This document shows positions 59,442 through 64,000 of a stretch of DNA of 64,000 bases, one piece after another (position 1 is the first letter of the stretch; every line of letters begins with the position of its first letter). This DNA comes from Akkermansia muciniphila (GTDB lineage: Bacteria > Verrucomicrobiota > Verrucomicrobiia > Verrucomicrobiales > Akkermansiaceae): positions 62,001 through 126,000 of the forward strand of contig CAMDCV010000004.1 in the NCBI GenBank assembly GCA_945890645.1, written 5' to 3'. A model generated the notes under the pieces. That model was not told the origin of the DNA. It worked only from the letters and a program-made list of their open reading frames with translations, and searched no databases. Made by a program: the position numbers and the translations under genes.

Positions 59442-61169
59442 ATGAGCAAAGAACAACTCGACGGCGCTCAAGCGCTTATTAAAACACTCGATGATCTCGG
59501 CATCGAATATATTTTCGGTTACTCGGGTGGCGCTGCCATTCCTATCTTCGATGCACTGGAGACGGTCAAGCCTAAGATGAAATTTATCCTCGTGCGCCAC
59601 GAGCAAGGCGCTGTGCACATGGCGGATGGCTATGCGCGTGCTACGGGCAAACCCGCTGCGGTGCTCGTTACTTCCGGCCCCGGCGCGGGAAATACCGTTA
59701 CCGGTCTTATGACTGCTATGATGGATTCCGTGCCGATGATCGTAATTTGCGGTCAGACCGTTACATGGATGCTGGGCAAGGATGCTTTCCAAGAAGCGGA
59801 CATTTTCGGAATTACCATCCCTGTGGTAAAACATAACTGGTTGGTAAAGGATACCAATTCCCTCCCGCGCATTGCCCGTGAAGCCTATCACATCGCCACA
59901 ACCGGTCGTCCCGGTCCCGTGCTGATTGACGTGCCAAAAGACATTTCGCAAGGCCCGTTCAGCGGTGATATGAATCCTCCGGTGAGCATCCCCGGCTATA
60001 ATCCCGAGGGTGATTTCGATATCTGTGCAAAAGCCGTAAAAGACGCTGTTGAGCTCATTGCAAACGCGAAGCGCCCCGTGATTCTCGCGGGACAAGGCTG
60101 TATGATCGCTCGTGCCGATAAGGAATTGATGCATCTTGCCAAAACGCTCGATTGCCCCGTGACATCGACGTTGCTGGGCAAAGGTGTATTCCCAGAGACT
60201 CATCCGCTTTCGCTTGGCATGCTCGGTATGCATGGCACTGCCTATGCGAACAAAGCAATGATCGAGTGCGACTTGTTGATCAATGTTGGCTCGCGTTTCG
60301 ACGACCGCATCATCGGTCAGCCAGCGAAATTCTGCAAAGACGCCAAAATCATTCACATCGATATTGACCCTGCTGAAGCCGGAAAAATGGTTCAGCCTGA
60401 CGTGATGATCGTAGGCGATGCGAAGGCCGCTCTCAAAGAAATCAACGCAAAGATTTCCCCTCAGAAACATCCCGAGTGGAATGCAAAGCTTGATGGGTAT
60501 CGCAAGAAATTCCCACTGGGCTACAAGAAACAAGGTGGTCTACGCATGCAGCAAGTTATCGATGAGCTCTACCAACTCACCGAAGGTAAGGCCATCGTTT
60601 CCACGGACGTCGGCCAGCACCAGATGTGGGCGGCACAGTTTTATAAGAACCACGAGTCCTACCATTGGCTCTCGTCCGGTGGCGCTGGCACCATGGGCTT
60701 CGGCTTCCCTGCCGCTATCGGTGCGCAATTGGCTTGCCCCGACAAAACGGTCATCTCCATCTCTGGCGATGGCGGTTTTCAAATGACTTTGTTCGAACTC
60801 GCCACCGCGCAAATCCACAAATTGCCCATTAAGATTGTCGTCCTGAACAACCACTACCTCGGCATGGTGCGCCAGTGGCAAGAGTTGTTTTACGAAGACC
60901 GCACCTCGGGCGTGGATCTCGTGGGCAACCCGGATTTCTGCAAACTTGCCGCTGCCTATGGCATCCCTTCCGTTTACATCAAACGCCCTGCCGACGTCAC
61001 CAAGCAGCTGGAGAAAGCCCTTGCCTATAATGACGGGCCTATCCTCATCCATGCTGAGTGCGTCAAGACGGACAACGTTTTCCCGATGATTCCCGCCGGT
61101 GCCGCCCTTGAGGATATGATCACCGAAGCACCAAAATCCCGCATGGCAAAACCTGTCGGTTCCACGTGA
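59442..61169 (+). CDS. ilvB: Acetolactate synthase large (catalytic) subunit
   Basis: A 575-residue ThDP enzyme making 2-acetolactate or 2-aceto-2-hydroxybutyrate, the first common step of branched-chain amino acid synthesis in the cytoplasm. Start chosen at [16 protein letters not shown]; the in-frame GTG 41 codons upstream would add a basic non-homologous stretch. Features: [13 protein letters not shown], catalytic Glu54 in [30 protein letters not shown], the central FAD-type domain, and the ThDP/Mg motif beginning [15 protein letters not shown] near 441 with a later [15 protein letters not shown]. Length and order fit AHAS. It is followed after 44 bp by the regulatory subunit. Confidence 0.96.
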   Translation: MSKEQLDGAQALIKTLDDLGIEYIFGYSGGAAIPIFDALETVKPKMKFILVRHEQGAVHMADGYARATGKPAAVLVTSGPGAGNTVTGLMTAMMDSVPMIVICGQTVTWMLGKDAFQEADIFGITIPVVKHNWLVKDTNSLPRIAREAYHIATTGRPGPVLIDVPKDISQGPFSGDMNPPVSIPGYNPEGDFDICAKAVKDAVELIANAKRPVILAGQGCMIARADKELMHLAKTLDCPVTSTLLGKGVFPETHPLSLGMLGMHGTAYANKAMIECDLLINVGSRFDDRIIGQPAKFCKDAKIIHIDIDPAEAGKMVQPDVMIVGDAKAALKEINAKISPQKHPEWNAKLDGYRKKFPLGYKKQGGLRMQQVIDELYQLTEGKAIVSTDVGQHQMWAAQFYKNHESYHWLSSGGAGTMGFGFPAAIGAQLACPDKTVISISGDGGFQMTLFELATAQIHKLPIKIVVLNNHYLGMVRQWQELFYEDRTSGVDLVGNPDFCKLAAAYGIPSVYIKRPADVTKQLEKALAYNDGPILIHAECVKTDNVFPMIPAGAALEDMITEAPKSRMAKPVGST

Positions 61170-61213
61170 TCCCATCGCTTGCGCACGCAATTTTTACCTA
61201 ACGATTCTTTTTT

Positions 61214-61744
61214 ATGATAACGACAACTGATACTCCGGTCGCGCCGAATCTTAGTGGTTCTGGCCATACACTTTCGATCCTTGTGAACAATGCCCCGGGC
61301 GTGCTCATGCGGATTTGTCAGGTCTTCTCGCGCCGCGGTTTTAACATCGATTCCCTCGTCGTCTCGCAAGGCCGTAACCCGTCCTTTTCGCGGATGACCA
61401 TCGGCATTTCCGGTGACTCTGCGGGTCTTGATCAGATTATCAAGCAGGTCGGTAAATTGATCGATGTGATTCATTGCTTCGAGCACACCAGCAACGATTC
61501 GGTCACCAAGGAAATGATCCTGATCAAAATTCTTTGCCCTGATGAAGGGCGCTCAGCAGCTCTGCAAATCACCGAGCACTTCGGCGGAAAAACTGTGGAT
61601 CTCACACCAAATTCGATGGTCGTGATGATCACTGGCGATAGCCCGAAAGTTGACGCTGCGATTTCGATGTTTTCGCAATACGAAATCATCGAGACTGTTC
61701 GCACCGGCAAGGTCGTGATGGCACGTGGCGAACAGCCCACCTAA
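61214..61744 (+). CDS. ilvN: Acetolactate synthase small (regulatory) subunit
   Basis: A 176-residue ACT-domain protein that binds valine and activates the large subunit. HTLSILVNNAPGVLMRICQV and FSRRGFNIDSLVVS form the N-terminal ACT domain (about 15-90). ILIKILCPDEGRSAALQIT and IEFGVRS-region counterparts VDLTPNSMVVMITGD belong to the C-terminal ALS_ss_C-like domain. Length is typical of ilvN/ilvH. It lies 44 bp after ilvB and 27 bp before the pyrophosphatase gene, so one operon. Confidence 0.95.
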   Translation: MITTTDTPVAPNLSGSGHTLSILVNNAPGVLMRICQVFSRRGFNIDSLVVSQGRNPSFSRMTIGISGDSAGLDQIIKQVGKLIDVIHCFEHTSNDSVTKEMILIKILCPDEGRSAALQITEHFGGKTVDLTPNSMVVMITGDSPKVDAAISMFSQYEIIETVRTGKVVMARGEQPT

Positions 61745-61771
61745 CACATTTCTACTCTCACCGCCCGCATT

Positions 61772-63466
61772 ATGGATTCTTGGAAAAGCGATCTGCCGTT
61801 TTATGTGATCGGACATCGCAATCCGGATACCGATGCGATCTGTTCAGCGATTGGACACGCGGCCTTGCTTCGCCTCACGGGCGAGCCGCGTGCGACTGCT
61901 GCCCGGTGTGGAGAAGTCACCCAACGTACGGCATGGGTCCTTCAAGAAGCAGGTGTTGAAGCGCCTGTCTTGATTGATGACGTGCGCACGACTGCTGGCA
62001 TGATGTGCCGCCGCGATGTGGTGCAGCTTTCGCCGAACGACACTTTCTTAGCCGCCTATCAGAAAATGCTCGGTGCCGGAGTTCGCGCGGTACCAGTGGT
62101 CGATGACGATGGTCACGTGATGGGCATTCTGCGTTACCTCGATTTGTTGGAGTTGCTCGTTCCTGCCGAAACGGAAGGCATTGCCGTAAGAACAGTATTG
62201 GTTGCGCTAAAAAATATGGCTGCGACTCTTCAAGCAGCGACATCCGGCGCGCCTTGCCCCCATGAGGAAGATGAAGAAAATCTTATCATTCTCGTGGGTG
62301 CTTCTTCGCAAGACACGATTGAAAAGCGGATGCAGCAAGCAAAGGATGAGGGCATGATCGAACGCTTCCTTGTGATTTGCGGAGACCGCCCATACGTACA
62401 CAAACTTGCCATCGACTTTGGTGTTCGAGCTTTGCTGATCACCGGTGGCTATGGCATTGATCCTGAGTTGGAAAAAATGGCTCAAGAGAAAAACATCTGC
62501 CTGTTGTTTGCGAAGCAAGATACGGCTTCCTGCACCACGCTGATTCGTTGTTCGCGTACCGTGCGCAATGTTCTCGATGAAGGCTTCATCACGGTCTCCG
62601 CGAAGGAACCCGTTTCCCTACTAAAAAAACGACTTACTGCGACTGTACAGGAGCTTTTTCCTGTGCTCTGTGAGGACAATCAACTGCTGCTGGGAGTGGT
62701 ATCAAAGTCTGACCTCGTCGATCCACCGCGCCTGCGTCTCGCACTCGTCGATCACAACGAATACGCCCAAGCCGTGCGTGGTGTCGAAGAGGCGGAGATC
62801 GTCGAAGTGATCGATCACCATCGCCTCGCCGGCAATCTCGTGTCACGCGAACCGATTCGCTATCTCAACGAACCAGTGGGCTCAACCTCCACACTAGTAG
62901 CACGTAAGTTCGCGCACCGCGATCTCACACCGGAGCCTGGTGTTTCCCTTTGTTTATTGGCCGGCATTGTGTCCGACACGCTTAACCTCACCTCACCGAC
63001 GACCACCGATCTCGATCGCGACATGCTGCATTGGTTAGCCCAGGTGGCAGGTGTGGATGCGGCCGAGTTTACTCGTAAGTTCTTCGCCATCGGATCACTG
63101 TTGGCGAATGGCACAGTGGAAGACATCGTCAACGCCGACCGCAAAGAATTCAGCGATGACGGATTGAAAATTTCCATCGCACAAGTCGAAGAACTTGGCA
63201 TGGAGGCGCTATCGGCACGGCAGCAAGAGTTACTCGACTACTTGCAAACGTTGATCGTGAGTGAGCAACTCGATTTGATCTGTTTGGTGATCACCGATGT
63301 CACCGAACATTACAGCCATATTATCGCTGCGGGTAATGATTCGCTGCTGTCATCGCTGCCCTATCAGCGTCTGGGGCCACATTCCTTTGCGGCTCCGGGT
63401 GTGGTCAGTCGTAAAAAACAAATTTTCCCCTCAGTTTGCCAAGCAATCCGAGTCTATCTACGCTGA
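61772..63466 (+). CDS. ppaC: Family II inorganic pyrophosphatase with CBS and DRTGG domains
   Basis: A 564-residue Mn-dependent pyrophosphatase (DHH family). The N-terminal FYVIGHRNPDTDAICSAIGH holds metal ligands. A CBS pair is split by a DRTGG domain: first CBS about 75-135 (PNDTFLAAYQKMLGAGVRAV), DRTGG about 140-250, second CBS about 255-310. DHH-type blocks return at RLALVDHNEYAQAV and EIVEVIDHHRLAG, and a DHHA2 domain ends the protein with GVVSRKKQIFPSVCQAI. CBS domains bind adenine nucleotides and tune activity in this subclass. Its position after ilvN suggests co-transcription, although the functional link is only general metabolism. Confidence 0.92.
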   Translation: MDSWKSDLPFYVIGHRNPDTDAICSAIGHAALLRLTGEPRATAARCGEVTQRTAWVLQEAGVEAPVLIDDVRTTAGMMCRRDVVQLSPNDTFLAAYQKMLGAGVRAVPVVDDDGHVMGILRYLDLLELLVPAETEGIAVRTVLVALKNMAATLQAATSGAPCPHEEDEENLIILVGASSQDTIEKRMQQAKDEGMIERFLVICGDRPYVHKLAIDFGVRALLITGGYGIDPELEKMAQEKNICLLFAKQDTASCTTLIRCSRTVRNVLDEGFITVSAKEPVSLLKKRLTATVQELFPVLCEDNQLLLGVVSKSDLVDPPRLRLALVDHNEYAQAVRGVEEAEIVEVIDHHRLAGNLVSREPIRYLNEPVGSTSTLVARKFAHRDLTPEPGVSLCLLAGIVSDTLNLTSPTTTDLDRDMLHWLAQVAGVDAAEFTRKFFAIGSLLANGTVEDIVNADRKEFSDDGLKISIAQVEELGMEALSARQQELLDYLQTLIVSEQLDLICLVITDVTEHYSHIIAAGNDSLLSSLPYQRLGPHSFAAPGVVSRKKQIFPSVCQAIRVYLR

Positions 63467-63539
63467 ATCATTTCTTGCATCAGGTCGGTGACAGACTGGT
63501 GACAAAGCAAAAATTAATGCAAAAAAGTCACAGTTTAGC

Positions 63540-63569
63540 TTGGCGTGAGCTATAAAAAAAAGTCATAAT
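63540..63569 (+). promoter_or_regulatory. Candidate promoter of the glycogen synthase gene
   Basis: TTGGCG (63540-63545), an 18-bp spacer and CATAAT (63564-63569) lie 41 bp upstream of the ATG at 63611. The 144-bp gap after the pyrophosphatase also supports a separate promoter. Confidence 0.35.
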
Positions 63570-63610
63570 ATCGGCGATTTGGCACGAATCATTCTTTTCT
63601 TCTCACACTC

Positions 63611-64000
63611 ATGGCTAGCAGCACACGCCCCCGCATTCTGATTGTCACACCAGAAATCACCTATTTGCCTTCTGGCATGGGAAACTATGCGCAGCGCATG
63701 TCGGCAAAGGCGGGTGGGTTAGCCGATGTTTCGGCGTCACTTGTATCGGCGCTTTTTGAGCTTGGTGCTGATGTGCATGTGGCGTTGCCAAATTACCGCC
63801 GCATGTTTCAAGGCGATGTATTTAGTTTTCATGAAAAGCAACTGCGCAAGTACTACGAAGTGCTGCCGGATGCCCACATCCACCTCGCCGAAGATCGGAT
63901 TTTTTACTACCGCGAACAAGTTTACAGCGGCTATCAAGATGAATCGATGAAGATTGCGATGGTATTCCAACGCGAGGTCATCAATCACATTATTCCGAAT
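63611..64000 (+). CDS. glgA: Glycogen synthase, 5' part (GT5)
   Basis: The first 130 codons of a GT5 starch/glycogen synthase; the gene continues beyond the window. RILIVTPEITYLPSGMGNYA is followed by SAKAGGLADVSASLVSAL, where K-x-G-G-L is the ADP-glucose-binding motif of this family. DVHVALPNYRRMF and IFYYREQVYSGY follow the family order. It adds glucose from ADP-glucose to alpha-1,4-glucan in the cytoplasm. A short insertion (PSGMGNYAQRM) precedes the KAGGLADV block compared with the common E. coli form. Confidence 0.9.
   Translation, partial: MASSTRPRILIVTPEITYLPSGMGNYAQRMSAKAGGLADVSASLVSALFELGADVHVALPNYRRMFQGDVFSFHEKQLRKYYEVLPDAHIHLAEDRIFYYREQVYSGYQDESMKIAMVFQREVINHIIPN

Noticed and set aside
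59403-60533. 376-codon minus-strand frame opposite ilvB
   Set aside because: It mirrors conserved acetolactate synthase codons and shows no domain; coding evidence is all on the plus strand.

Overview
The window looks like a stretch of a Verrucomicrobiota chromosome, possibly Verrucomicrobiales. The clues are seventeen secreted type I sulfatases, a DUF1552/DUF1592 pair, giant proteins with autotransporter-associated beta-strand (PATR) repeats, and a pseudopilin resembling the 'Verru_Chthon cassette A' family. No taxonomic marker gene is present, so the phylum call is inference. Start codons generally lack a Shine-Dalgarno sequence.

Layout. (1) 1-23.4 kb, all minus strand: eleven sulfatases (the leftmost cut by the window edge), an alpha/beta-hydrolase esterase, a pectate-lyase-like beta-helix protein, and at the upstream end a DUF1592 cytochrome-like protein and a Tat-exported DUF1552 protein. 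DUF1552 overlaps the next sulfatase gene by 4 bp. Two gene relics lie here: an SGNH-hydrolase tail near 7.8 kb and an 86-bp sulfatase fragment near 23.6 kb. (2) 23.6-35.6 kb: a GntR/LacI-type regulator divergent from two very large secreted plus-strand proteins. One carries PATR repeats, calcium-binding-like repeats and a GQSN acetylesterase domain. The other has an HEQGH M60-like metallopeptidase motif, Ig-like domains and PATR repeats. (3) 35.7-55.1 kb, minus strand: a GH28/GH49-like beta-helix enzyme, a spermidine-synthase-like protein, sulfatases, a BNR_4 beta-propeller, a SASA-type esterase, a pseudopilin cassette, a GH67-like barrel protein and another beta-helix protein. (4) 55.3-59.1 kb: a protein with a tandemly duplicated domain (plus strand) and two more sulfatases (minus). 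(5) 59.4-64 kb, plus strand, housekeeping: acetolactate synthase large and small subunits, a CBS-containing family II pyrophosphatase, and the start of a GT5 glycogen synthase. The accessory island ends here.

Together the island reads as a catabolic locus for a complex, highly sulfated and probably acetylated glycan. Sulfatases and esterases would strip substituents and beta-helix/propeller enzymes would cut the backbone. A metallopeptidase suggests that protein-linked glycan (mucin- or glycoprotein-like) may also be attacked. Nearly all these products carry signal peptides. No SusC/SusD pair, sugar transporter or sulfatase-maturing enzyme (FGE or anSME) was seen in the window, so uptake and activation must be encoded elsewhere. 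No tRNA, rRNA, CRISPR array, insertion sequence or phage gene was recognised.
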